Origin: Cordylochernes scorpioides
Taxonomy: Eukaryota; Arthropoda; Arachnida; Pseudoscorpiones; Chernetidae
Length of the DNA: 64,000 nucleotides
Assembly: GCA_030710605.1 (NCBI GenBank)
Contig: CP092863.1
Span: forward strand, 109,282,087-109,346,086
Direction: 5' to 3'
The notes under the pieces are model-generated. The model was not told where the DNA came from and searched no databases. It was given only the letters and a program-made list of their open reading frames with translations. Both the position numbers and the translations under genes were made by a program. Below, piece after piece: positions 22,473 to 31,716 of the stretch; the stretch's first letter is position 1; the number at the start of each line of letters is the position of its first letter.

Positions 22473-23284
22473 TTACTTCCTAAATATTACTGTAACTTTA
22501 TAAATAATGTTATTAAACCAAATAAAATGTTTTTACGCATACACTGTTTTTTTTTTAAAGATTTTCCATCTTATATATATATAAAAATTCTCCTGATAAT
22601 TTTGAAAAAGAAAGGGAAAGAAATTAGATTTTTAAATGAAAATTTATAGGGATATAGAGTAAGTAGTTTGATAAATACTGTATATATATATCTAAGGGCA
22701 GTTATTGAAGTAAAAATATATACACATGCATATATGTATAATATTGTTTCTTCATTTGCACTATCTTCGGCGCATTTATTTATATAGTAATAAATTTAAT
22801 GTCATAACTTTTCCTCCAATAGATGAATATCATGGGTAAAAGGCATTATATCCATAACTTGAAAATTGAGCTAGTCGAAAAATATATATATATAAAATAT
22901 TGATGCCACGTTAATCAGCACAAAAAGTTAACCCAGAAAATGTTTTGTTTATTTGAGGAGGAGAAATTATTTTCATTTTGTGTACTAGTGTAATCAACGA
23001 ATTGTTGATTTAAAAAATATATATTAACAATTTAGGATTAATTGATATTTATTCCGATAGATGGCGTAAGCCATCAGCAGCGTTCATTTTCATGATCAGT
23101 AAATGTATTTTTCTCTTGAATATAAAATGAGAATTAAGAATGAATAAATGAAAACTGTATCTGAAGATACTTGCAAATACGTAATAAAACTCAAAAGACG
23201 ATTTGTACAATGTGTTTCTGTATTAAATATTCGGCAGGCTTTCGAGCATTAACTCTTTCTCAGTTGTATGGAAGAAAGGTATTT
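22473..23284. other. AT-rich sequence, no gene
   Basis: Long A/T runs and short (TA) runs. A scrap of the palindromic MITE family (TTATTCCGATAGATGGCG) lies at 23041-23079. Nothing else was recognised. Confidence 0.5.
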
Positions 23285-23420
23285 TTCAAAGACGACCCGC
23301 GATGTCTAAACCTCCCAAGGAATCCTAACAATAAGTGGACATTAAGTGGCCCTGTCATCACCTATCAGATAAGAGATCCGGGATCGAATCCGCCCCGTAC
23401 AGAGAAAAAAAAAAAAAAAG
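23285..23420 (+). mobile_element. Degenerate tRNA-like SINE head
   Basis: GGGATCGAATCCGCCCC resembles a B box with a T-arm, followed by an A-run. The A box is weak. It could be a decayed SINE, or chance. Confidence 0.3.
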
Positions 23421-23639
23421 ATGAAATAAATGTCCAGCCTCATCACCCCCTCATATTATACGGAGTCAACTGAGAGAGCGTCGTGACTTCAACCTACCAA
23501 TTCTCTCTTGACACATTTCTGCTCCAGCTGCCTTTACCCACGTTTTCTACCTCCATGTCTCCATTCTTACATTTCTTTCACCCATTTTAATCATTTTTTA
23601 TCAATATATCAACTTATTATTGTAATTAGAGGGAGGAAG

Positions 23640-24130
23640 GGTGTAAACCGCCGATTTTCGACAGCCACGACCGAATCCCGCATTAGTCACTTTTTTTTTT
23701 TTCTGGAAAAAAAATTGCTTCAATGGCCCCCGATTCTTGCAAAAGTCCACCCTACCAGTGAATGCAAGTAATCAAACGGTGCTCTGGCACACTTGTAAAT
23801 GCAAAAGTCGAAGTAAACTTTCTTCCTCTGACTTATAATTGAATACAATCAATAAAGCATTCAGAGCTAAGTTTATTGTACACTTTTATTTTTCTAACTT
23901 TCAAGTTGACATTTCCTTCAACAGGAGCAACTAGGAGTTTCTCCTGTTGAAGCATGTTAGCTCGAAAGCTAGAGAAATAAAATTCTCAAAGAAACTTAGC
24001 TCTGGATGCTTTATTGATTATATTAAAAAGTTGAACTGCTTTCTACATATGTAGACATGTGGTGTACTTACAGTAAAGGTAGTTGCTTACTACCCATCAT
24101 GATTATCATGGCGTACTTAGGATAAGTACC
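23640..24130 (+). mobile_element. SINE copy interrupted by a TIR element
   Basis: A head remnant (CACGACCGAATCCCGCATT) and the body (AATGGCCCCCGATTCTTGC, AATGCAAGTAATCAAACGG) lie at 23640-23822. The tail (GTAGACATGTGGTGTACTTA, CAGTAAAGGTAGTTGC) resumes at about 24035-24130. The gap is filled by the inverted-repeat element at 23846-24024. The intact order is seen at 27686-27966. Confidence 0.65.
23846..24024. mobile_element. Short inverted-repeat element inside the SINE
   Basis: Left AATCAATAAAGCATTCAGAG and right CTCTGGATGCTTTATTGATT are inverted. The interior has a second hairpin (CAACAGGAG ... CTCCTGTTG) followed by TTAGCTCGAAAGCTAGAG. It is non-coding. Confidence 0.6.
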
Positions 24131-24779
24131 TCTACTACCATTATTATAATTCCAGATAAGTTAGTTCTAAGACAGCTGTGACTGTCTCCTTACTCAATGC
24201 TTCTTCAAGATGATCAATCTACAGCTATAGTCTGATGGTAAGACTTGGTTCATTCATTGCGGATTTTCGTGGGAAAAATAACGCAGTGGTTTATTACAGC
24301 CTTCCACATATATATATATATATACCACTGACCTAATAGTGAATTTATCTTCCTTTTGAAGCCGTTTCCAACTTCAAGGTCAAGAGAAAACTTTTCCTAT
24401 AAGAAAAAAAAACCCTAGTCTACAAGTATATATAATCAGTTGAACTTTTTTTTTACACTTATAAGAAGCCAGAGCCCTGTTTGGTGTTATTTGCATTCAC
24501 TGCTGAGGTTGGATTTAATAATTTCCATCATTGCAGAGTAATGTGTCTGTAGAGATAATATTTAGCATAATTAACTCATTGCCGGAAAAATAATTATTAC
24601 AAATTTTAACGATAGATGGCAGTTGAATTTAAATTTGTAATTTGCTAATAAAAGAACATTTACTTATAATTTCAACATAAAGCGCATTATAAAATGCCAT
24701 CTATGATCAATAAATAAAACTACAAGGTAATAAGACCAAATCCAAATAGAGAGTGTGTGATGTTTCGGTAACAGCGTTG
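24131..24779. other. AT-rich sequence with a SINE scrap
   Basis: A decayed piece of SINE body in minus orientation lies at 24464-24520 (CAGAGCCCTGTTTGG). A (TA)n run lies at about 24308-24325. No gene was seen. Confidence 0.45.
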
Positions 24780-25110
24780 TTACCATAAAAAAAAAAACTC
24801 CGCCTTTGCCGGTCTTAAGCCCGGATGAAAAAGGAGGAGGAGCAGTAACAAGCTCACTAAAAAACCTGGGTTCAGCTGGCCCGGCTAATAGTACCCTGTA
24901 AGGGCTCCAGGGATACAGGATGGGCAGCGTTTTTACTCCATGTTAGGAGCGGCTGCACATGGCGTCTGTTCCTCATGTCAGAGGCGGCCATTTCTTTTGG
25001 AGCTAAGTCGACCTGCCACTGAGTAGTACTTCCAGTCTTAATGACAAAGGCAGACGCATTCTACTTCACCCAGTCATGATGGTTGTCAAAGCTTGATACC
25101 CTAATATGAT
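24780..25110. repeat. GC-rich block, probable retroelement fragment
   Basis: A GC-rich stretch (CTCCGCCTTTGCCGGTCTTA, GCCCGGATGAAAAAGGAGGA) stands out from AT-rich flanks. It resembles 5' sequences of arthropod non-LTR retrotransposons as I remember them. No reading frame supports a protein, so the call is an inference from base composition and memory. Confidence 0.3.
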
Positions 25111-25204
25111 TAAGTGGAGATAAGAAAGAAGAAGAGACCATCATCAAACAAAAGTGGCAATGATAAAAATATCACAATGTCTTATCAAGAAATGAAACTG
25201 TTTA

Positions 25205-25850
25205 TTGTATATAGATGTAGTTGTATATAGATGTAGTTTTATCTTAGTTGTATATAGATGTAGTTTTATCTTAGTTGTATATAGATGTAGTTTTATCTTA
25301 GTTGTATATAGATGTATTTTTATCTTAGTTGTATATAGATGTAGTTTTATCTTAGTTGTATATAGATGTAGTTTTATCTTAGTTGTATATAGATGTAGTT
25401 TTATCTTAGTTGTATATAGATGTATTTTTATCTTAGTTGTAAATAGATGTAGTTTTATCTTAGTTGTATATAGATGTAGTTTTATCTTAGTTGTATATAG
25501 ATGTAGTTTTATCTTAGTTGTATATAGATGTAGTTTTATCTTAGTTGTATATAGATGTAGTTTTATCTTAGTTGTATATAGATGTATTTTTATCTTAGTT
25601 GTATATAGATGTAGTTTTATCTTAGTTGTATATAGATGTAGTTTTATCTTAGTTGTAAATAGATGTAGTTTTATCTTAGTTGTATATAGATGTAGTTTTA
25701 TCTTAGTTGTATATAGATGTAGTTTTATCTTAGTTGTATATAGATGTAGTTTTATCTTAGTTGTATATAGATGTAGTTTTATCTTAGTTGTATATAGATG
25801 TAGTTTTATCTTAGTTGTATATAGATGTAGTTTTATCTTAGTTGTATATA
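25205..25850. repeat. 27-bp minisatellite, 24 copies
   Basis: The unit TTGTATATAGATGTAG + TTTTATCTTAG repeats with few substitutions. As 27 is a multiple of three, the array is open in frames of both strands: a 235-codon plus frame with a VVYRCSFIL repeat and a 296-codon minus frame with a LYTTKIKLH repeat. Nothing suggests either is translated. Confidence 0.9.
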
Positions 25851-26344
25851 GGAGAGAAAGAGGGTCACATGACATGTTTCGACCAATCAGACAAAAGAGG
25901 GGGCAGAAGTAGGGGACAGACGTGAAGAGGTGTGCGGTGTGGGGAGTTGATAATCCATTTGTGAGATGGAAGTCCAGGGGACTCTGGAGAGAATCCAGAG
26001 CAGGAGAGCTAACTAGATTACACTCCATGATCACACAGCTGTCGTGATAAAAACAGCTGCGACTTCTTGTGATGAGCTAGGGGGGACTTTGATTTACGAC
26101 AATGTGTGGTGACACTATTGATCCTGGCTCCCAGTGACTCGATTGTGTCATCTCAATTATAAGAATCATTCTTTGAACTAGTATAGAAACTTTCTTATAA
26201 AACATATACAATAACATTGCAATGTAATAGATTTCGATTTATATATATATACTATTATGAAATCTTTTTAAATATTATTTTTTTTATACTTATTTTTGTT
26301 TATAATTTCTCATTATATATATGTATATATGTATTAAAAATAAA
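25851..26344. other. No gene seen
   Basis: Moderately GC-rich to 26100, then A/T-rich. No motif or shared repeat was recognised. Confidence 0.45.
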
Positions 26345-26527
26345 TAAGGCATCTCCTGACCACGAGCACATGTGCTTTTTAGATGGCAGAGCGCCATCTA
26401 GTGGAGCAAAAATAAACTAAGCGTTTATTTAACTTGCTCCGTGATATTTGGCCAATCCAATTTCTTGATAAATCAAGAAAAGCTATCCACGAACGCGTTT
26501 CGCGCTGTTGGCGCTCGTCAACGTGGA
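26345..26527. repeat. MITE-family relative carrying a ribozyme-like core
   Basis: It starts GGCATCTCCTGACC, like the ends of the MITE at 27319-27614, and shares with that element's centre (in opposite orientation) TTTGGCCAAT, TGATAAATCAAGAA, AGCTATCCACG and CGCGTTTCG. A short palindrome (TAGATGGC ... GCCATCTA) lies at about 26380-26400. Only one end is clear. Confidence 0.5.
26486..26527 (-). ncRNA. Minimal hammerhead-ribozyme-like motif
   Basis: On the minus strand the order is: stem I TCCACG (26527-26522); core TTGACGA (26521-26515); stem II GCGC-CAACA-GCGC (26514-26502); GAAAC (26501-26497); GCGTT; stem I return CGTGGA (26491-26486). The family core is CUGANGA ... GAAA, with cleavage after NUH. 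Here only the first core base differs (U for C). Stem III would be the very short AC/GU pair within the palindrome ACGCGT, as described for minimal hammerheads of Penelope-like elements and retrozymes. Activity is unproven; the C-to-U change would weaken it. Confidence 0.5.
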
Positions 26528-26690
26528 GTATATTATAATTTATTTCAAAGATCATAGTCTTCTGTGAGTTAAATATTTATTTTTGACTCGTGCTTTAGAT
26601 GTTATACAAAAATTGAAATATGGCGTGAGAACGCTCTTTGAATTTTAGAATGATTTTTAACACTTTGCTAAATGTTTTAATTTTTGTTTG

Positions 26691-26729
26691 CTCCTGACGA
26701 GGACAAAAGAATTTTGTCGAAACGTCGAG
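26691..26729 (+). ncRNA. Second, imperfect hammerhead-like motif
   Basis: CTC, the exact core CTGACGA (26694-26700), one extra G, stem II GACAAAA-GAA-TTTTGTC (26702-26718), GAAAC, GTC and GAG (26727-26729). The core and stem II are good. The extra G and a three-pair stem I are faults. It may be a relic. Confidence 0.3.
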
Positions 26730-26839
26730 GATTACCTCGCCGATTTACTGGCCGAAGTATCTTTATTTTCAAGAAATACATGCAAGTTGTATGTTAGTAT
26801 TCATGATAAAATTGTGAAAAAAGTATTAAAATTACAAAT

Positions 26840-27006
26840 ATATTCTCACAATGAGTATCTTTTTTTATTTAAAAAACGCTAGCTTTCAAGCGTTAATCGC
26901 TTTTCTGGTAGGATAAAGTCGATATTATAGTAAGCCCGTTGAAGAGCGATTTAACGCTTGAAAGCTAGCGTTTTTTAAATAAAAAAGATACTCATTGTGA
27001 GAATAT
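26840..27006. mobile_element. Hairpin MITE with about 65-bp arms
   Basis: ATATTCTCACAATGAGTATC at the left is the exact complement of the right end (GATACTCATTGTGAGAATAT). The arms continue through AAAACGCTAGCTTTCAAGCG. The centre is short and non-coding. Confidence 0.75.
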
Positions 27007-27318
27007 AATTGTATGTTAGTAGTATATACTAAGTAGTATACAAGAATAATATAATAATATACTAGTTTGAGTCAAAATCTACACACAAGAATTTGCAAAT
27101 TAAGTTTACTGTGCAATAAATTGATAAAGAGGGAGCAATCTCTCGAAACATTTTGAGGAAAATATTGTTTTTTTTTTTGACAGGTCCAGGTACGCCCTTG
27201 TATATAAAAATAATATAATAATATAATACAAGAATACTTGTATACTAGAATTACATACTTGTATATAAGGTGAAAAACAGTACAAATGTGATATTGTACT
27301 GGGATAAGGTGCATAAAT
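27007..27318. other. AT-rich sequence
   Basis: (TA)- and ATAATA-rich, with no gene or recognised repeat. Confidence 0.45.
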
Positions 27319-27614
27319 TATGAAAAAGGCATCTCCTTATCGTGCAACTGAAAGTTGCTGATGGTTTGCGCCATCTATCGGAATAAATATCAACTATTCT
27401 CGTTGATTTCTAATTATTCCAGAATTGAGGGCCAACATGAGAGCCAACAGCCCGAAACGCGTACGTGGTTAGCTTTTCATGATTAATCAAGAATGGGTAT
27501 TTGGCCAATTCTGGAATAATTAGAAATCAACGAGAATAGTTTATATTTATTCCGATAGATGGCGCAAACCATCAGCAACTTTCAGTTGCACGATAAGGAG
27601 ATGCCTTTTTCATA
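27319..27614. mobile_element. Palindromic MITE with 108-bp arms
   Basis: The left arm (27319-27426) and right arm (27507-27614) are nearly perfect complements (outer ends TATGAAAAAGGCATCTCC). The 80-bp centre contains GAAACGCGTACGTGG, the 3' half of a hammerhead-like motif, but the CUGANGA half is lost. Single arms are found at 2561-2653 and 23041-23079. Confidence 0.8.
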
Positions 27615-27685
27615 ATACTTGTATACAGTTTGATTTATTTGTGAAAAGAAACATTCGCGTCTTAATGTTTTCATTTAAATATATA

Positions 27686-27966
27686 GGGGGTCGGTGGAAG
27701 GATGGTCTGAACCATTGGTGTTCGACCGCTACGACCCGGGTTTGATTCCCGCATTGGGTACTTTTTCCTGATTAAAAAATATAAATAAAAAAATGCTCCC
27801 CAATGGCCCCCGTTTCTTGCAAAAGTCCAACCCCACCAGCGAGTGCAAGTAACCAAACGAGGCTCGGGCACATTTGTAAGTGCAAAGTCGAACTGCTTTT
27901 CACATGTGTAGACATGTGGTGCACTTACAGTAAAAGCAGTCGCCTACTTCTACTCACCATGATTAC
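27686..27966 (+). mobile_element. tRNA-derived SINE, complete copy
   Basis: The head is GGGGGTCGGTGGAAGGATGG with the B-box-like GGTTTGATTCCCGC (27730-27760), then an AT-rich link. The body is CCCCAATGGCCCCCGTTTC, AAGTCCAACCCCACCAGCG; the tail is ATGTGTAGACATGTGG, AGTAAAAGCAGTCGCC. This is the clearest copy of the SINE family in the window. Confidence 0.78.
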
Positions 27967-28539
27967 ACAGGTCTACAAAAAAAACTTTTTTTTTTTTTGC
28001 CGGAGAAAACCTGATGTTGGTTCTAATGTAACTTTTCATGCTGAATTCAAAAATGAAATCAGAAGTTTCCATCACCCTTAGTTCTTGCAGGGAGAACCAT
28101 TTTTTCTATAAATTGGTATATACAGTAATAATGCCGAAAATGTTATGTAAGCATTTTTTAAGTAAACATCATTACATTAGCTAGCGCTTTATTTTTGACA
28201 TAAAGAGTTGATATGTGAAGCCAAAAGCTTTATTTTATTTGTTATTAATTAAATTTTGCTCTTTAATAATCACAAATATTAATTTAAATAACAAATTATT
28301 GAATTTTTAATTAAATATGTTTTCATTTTATAATGCAACTGTTTTGCTCTCAACTCAAAAATAACGACAAGCTCTGGAATGCTATTTGCTGAATAACAGT
28401 GTTAATATATATATATTTGAATTGAACCTAACAATTTGTTTAATAGATTTGCATCAGAAGTGACGTAAATTTGAAGTAATCAGTTTATTCTTCTCTATCG
28501 ATTTGCTTTTATAAATCGTGTGCACTAGACTGTGTCAAT

Positions 28540-28824
28540 ATGCCGAGGCGTTGCATTAATATTCCTGATATTTTCTGTTACATTTGTGGAGAATTAACTT
28601 TCAAAGTTCAAAGGCGAAACTTTACACCGCTCATCAGAAAGTGCTATCAACTTTATTTTGGCTGTAAAGTCGGTGACCAAGATAAGACTTGGGCTCCTCC
28701 TCATTGTTGTGAAATTTGTGCTCGACGTCTTACAGGGTGGATTAAAGGTGAACGTCATATGCCTTTTGCGGTTCCAATGATATGGAAGGAACCTGAAGAC
28801 CATTCTTCAGACTGTTATTTTTAA
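28540..28824 (+). pseudogene. N-terminal fragment of the same uncharacterised family
   Basis: The frame starts MPRRCINIPDIFCYICGE and contains paired Cys motifs (FCYICGE, CCEICARRL) and VPMIWKEPEDHSSDCYF, which from memory is the zinc-binding N-terminus of the aphid/Hydra-type multicopy protein whose C-terminus lies at 22063-22472. The family continues with another Cys after CYF; here a TAA follows at once, at the point where a TIR element (TTCAAAACTATTTTAAAGG, compare 31420-31448) begins. The stop codon is therefore probably created by that insertion. The ATG and the first 94 codons are intact. Function of the family is unknown. Confidence 0.6.
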
Positions 28825-28870
28825 AATTCAAAACTATTTTAAAGGCGTAAGATTTTTTTTGAAAATAAAC

Positions 28871-29092
28871 AATTTCTAAATAGTTATAAAACGAAGAGAA
28901 TTTTTTTTTTATTAAAATGCATGGGCTACAAGCTTTCGGGCTTCACGCCCTTCGACGGGTACAACATATTGAGAGAAAAAAAGTTTTTTCTCTCAATATG
29001 TTGTACCCGTCGAAGGGCGTGAAGCCCGAAAGCTTGTAGCCCATGCATTTTAATAAAAAAAAAATTTTTCTCTTCGTTTTATAACTATTTAC
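28871..29092. repeat. Near-perfect palindrome with about 105-bp arms
   Basis: The left arm (AATAGTTATAAAACGAAGAG ... CTCAATATG-type complement) and right arm pair over nearly their whole length, with almost no spacer around 28980-28986. The arms contain GGGCTACAAGCTTTCGGGC. It interrupts a TIR-element sequence (AAAATAAACAATTTCT) that is continuous at 31455-31475. Confidence 0.8.
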
Positions 29093-29125
29093 AATTCTAT
29101 AAGAGAAATTTTCATGATTCATGTT

Positions 29126-29400
29126 AAAACAATTTCTACTGCCCTTACTGCAATGGAAAAATTAAAGGGAGGGCCTGGCTCATCAGTGGTGAACCCTCCC
29201 AGCGGTTTCGCCAGTTTAATCTACCATACCGCTGTTATATTGCATTTTTGAAACTTCCTTTTATAGTGATACTGTTGGTAGACTCTTGGAATAGGTATTT
29301 TAGAAGAACTATGGACATAAGCTTTGAGGGCAGTAGAATTACATACATTTATAAATATATAATATGCTTCGAGCAATCGCTCTTCCGCAAATATCAAATT
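29126..29400 (+). mobile_element. MITE family copy (CTACTGTCCTTA ends), partial
   Basis: It shares AATTTCTACTGCCCTTACTG, CTCATCAGTGGTGAACCCTC and GACATAAGCTTTGAGGGCAG with copies at 29924-30322, 30365-30780, 31464-31640 and 48937-49250. Its right end (GAGCAATCGCTCTTCCGC) matches the arm of the 29924 copy. It is non-coding. Confidence 0.6.
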
Positions 29401-29437
29401 GTGTCTTTCGGAAGAGCGCCCTCAAAGCTAATGTTGG

Positions 29438-29563
29438 CACCGTTGGCACAAGTGTATAATATCTCATGGGGATTACTTTGAAGGGGACAAAATAGGTATT
29501 CATGAATAAATAAATAATTTTTGAAAAAACACAAAAGTCGCGATACTTTTAGAACACACCTCG
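29438..29563 (-). mobile_element. Deleted mariner, one end only
   Basis: The block matches the C-terminal end of the mariner at 47447-48769 (GCACAAGTGTATAATATCTC) through its inverted repeat (AAAGTCGCGATACTTTTAG ... CACCTCG), followed by TA at 29564. Everything upstream is deleted. Confidence 0.75.
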
Positions 29564-29565
29564 TA

Positions 29566-29909
29566 TATATATAAAAATCAATGTTTGTATGTATGTATGT
29601 CCGGTATACAAATTCGCAGTAGTTCACTAATTCAAACCAAAATTTCCATACATAGGTAAAAGAATACGGAGAAGACGATAGGCTATTTTAAAAAATATAT
29701 AAATGAATTATTAAAACTATATATTCAGATTATTCTACTTAGCTCACGAACAGCGCCCTCTATCAAAGATTAGCTTAAATTATGCTGATGCAAACATATC
29801 TATAATGCTAATAACAAACAATTATAAAAAAATCTTATCTAAATATATATCACTTGGGTATATATGCACACGGGTCAATCCCGGGGCGAAGCCCGGGTCA
29901 CCCGTCTAG
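29566..29909 (+). mobile_element. Short Helitron-like element
   Basis: The start, TATATATAAAAATCAATG with TGTATGTATGTATG, has the look of arthropod Helitron 5' ends. The end has a GC hairpin (CCGGGGCGAAGCCCGG), then TCACCCGT and CTAG (29906-29909) before T. The interior matches 17930-18080. It has no Rep or helicase. Confidence 0.55.
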
Positions 29910-29923
29910 TATATAATAAAATA

Positions 29924-30322
29924 TAGATGGCGCGTTATTGCTTTGTGTTAATTTATGCCTAACTGGCCATGTCTTTATTGTTTGCGGAAGAGTATTGCTC
30001 GATGCAAATATTTAAATGTAATTCTACTGTCCTATAAGCTTATGTCCATAGTTTGCTTAAATGCCATTTCTAAGATTCCAAACTTCAGTGGTGAACTCTC
30101 CCAGCCGCTTTGCTAATTTAATCTACCAGATCGCTTTTCAGAGCTCTAATACTGTATCGGACCATTCTGTCTTTATATACGAAAACAAAGGATGGAATCT
30201 CAGTTACGATGTTCAAGTAAACTATGGACATAAGCTTTTAGGACAGTAGAATGACATTTAAATATTTGTATCGAGCAATGTTAGGCTTATGTTAAATATA
30301 AGGCAATAACACGCCATTTATA
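29924..30322. mobile_element. MITE with about 110-bp inverted ends
   Basis: The left end (TAGATGGCGCGTTATTGC ... GTAATTCTACTGTCC) is inverted at the right (GGACAGTAGAATGACATT ... GGCAATAACACGCCAT), with a small deletion in the right arm. The interior has GGTGAACTCTCCCAGCCG. It belongs to the family named at 29126-29400. Confidence 0.65.
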
Positions 30323-30364
30323 TATCAGAAATAAAAATATAAATCTCAACAAAACCAACTTTCT

Positions 30365-30780
30365 ACTGTCCTTAATGCGATGAGAAAATATTGGGAAGGC
30401 TTGGCTCATCAGTGGTGAACCCTCCCAGCGGTTTCGTCAATTTAATCCACTAGTCCAGGAGTTGGCAAACTGCGGCTCTTTGGATGTGAAGCTGCGGTTC
30501 TTTATATAGTTCCATACGAAAATATTATTTATGCGAGTACTATTTATTGTTAGCAAGAAAAAAATTATGGCTCTTTAAAAACTTTATATTCTGTAAATTG
30601 TAATTTTTGGCTCTTCAGACTCAAAAGTTTTCCGACATCTGGTTTAGACCACTTTTTTTTTTAGAGATCTAATACTGTATTGGACGATTCTGCTTATATA
30701 GGCAACACTGAAGTGTGGAATCTCAGAAATGGTATTTGAAGTAAACAATGAACATAAGATTTTAGGACAGTAGAATTACA
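30365..30780 (+). mobile_element. MITE family copy split by a hAT-type MITE
   Basis: The left part (TTCTACTGTCCTTAATGCG ... AATTTAATCCAC) and right part (ATCTAATACTGTATTGG ... TTAGGACAGTAGAATTAC) form one family member. The hAT-like element at 30456-30641 lies between them. Confidence 0.6.
30456..30641 (+). mobile_element. hAT-type MITE, 186 bp
   Basis: The ends CAGGAGTTGGCAAACTGCGG and AAAGTTTTCCGACATCTG are imperfect inverted repeats of the form seen in hAT elements. The flanking 8-mers (CACTAGTC, GTTTAGAC) share TAG and the last C only, so the 8-bp duplication has decayed or the boundary is off by a base or two. Confidence 0.55.
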
Positions 30781-31419
30781 TATATAAACTATCCAATACC
30801 AAAGATTCCTGACAGCTATTACATAGGAATGCACATAGGAATCTTTAATCTAAGTCTGACATCTCTGAATAAGCTTCCAAAAGAATCAAATCTTCATAGC
30901 GTCGCCCCAAGAATTCGATATACACTTACCTTTTAATTAAAGAAAGAAGACTTAGATCTATAAAGAAGAAGCGAGGAAGATACCCACATATCGCATGTAG
31001 TTTCTAAGAACTATGTGTCGAACTGCTTTTCACATGTGTAGATATGTGGTGTACTTACAGTAAAAGCAGTCGTCAACCTCTACCCACCATGATTATCATA
31101 ACCTGTACCACGTGTACTGGGGATGAGCAAAAAAAAATATAATAATTAATAATTAAAAGAACCTATGTGTGAGTGAGAGAGAGATTTAACCAAATAAATA
31201 ATATTGTCACTGTATAAAATTTGCATAGTTTTATGTTTGCATAGTTTTATCTATTTTCCAATTTGCTATATGAATTTCTTATAATAATCTTATATGTAAA
31301 TTTTGGACGGGTAAGGTCAATAAAGTTTATAGAGAAAACAGCACCTCGCGTGATTGTTTCTGTTAGCGTTAATCCTATTAACCGTTGACACAATGAATAT
31401 CTGTGATAATAAATATATA
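30781..31419. other. AT-rich sequence with a SINE tail
   Basis: A SINE 3' part lies at 31014-31138 (GAACTGCTTTTCACATGTG, CAGTAAAAGCAGTCGTC), ending in an A-run. No gene was seen. Confidence 0.5.
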
Positions 31420-31671
31420 TCAAAATTCGAAACTATTATAGACGCGTATGATTCTTTTTAAAAATAAACAATTTCTACTGTCCTTACTGCAATGGAAGAA
31501 TTATTGGGAGGGCCTGGCTCATCAGTGGTGAACCCTCCAGCGGTTTCGCCAGGTTAATCTACCATACCGCTGTTATATTGCATTTTTCGATCTTCCTTTT
31601 TTAAGTGATACTGATGCTAGACTCTTGGAATGGTTATTTTATTACGCGTCTATAATAGTTTCGAATTTTGA
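31420..31671. mobile_element. TA-flanked MITE with 29-bp inverted repeats
   Basis: TCAAAATTCGAAACTATTAT at the left is exactly inverted at the right (ATAATAGTTTCGAATTTTGA). TA lies at 31418-31419 and 31672-31673. Inside is a piece of the CTACTGTCCTTA family. A related left end interrupts the gene fragment at 28822. Confidence 0.75.
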
Positions 31672-31716
31672 TAACAGATGGCGCGCTAATGCATCATAAT
31701 AAATGTAAATAAACAC

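Noticed and set aside
23171-23473. A 100-codon open frame
   Set aside because: It ends in a lysine run from an A-tract and overlaps a degenerate tRNA-like SINE head.
25144-26034. A 296-residue repeat protein on the minus strand
   Set aside because: By-product of the 27-bp minisatellite.
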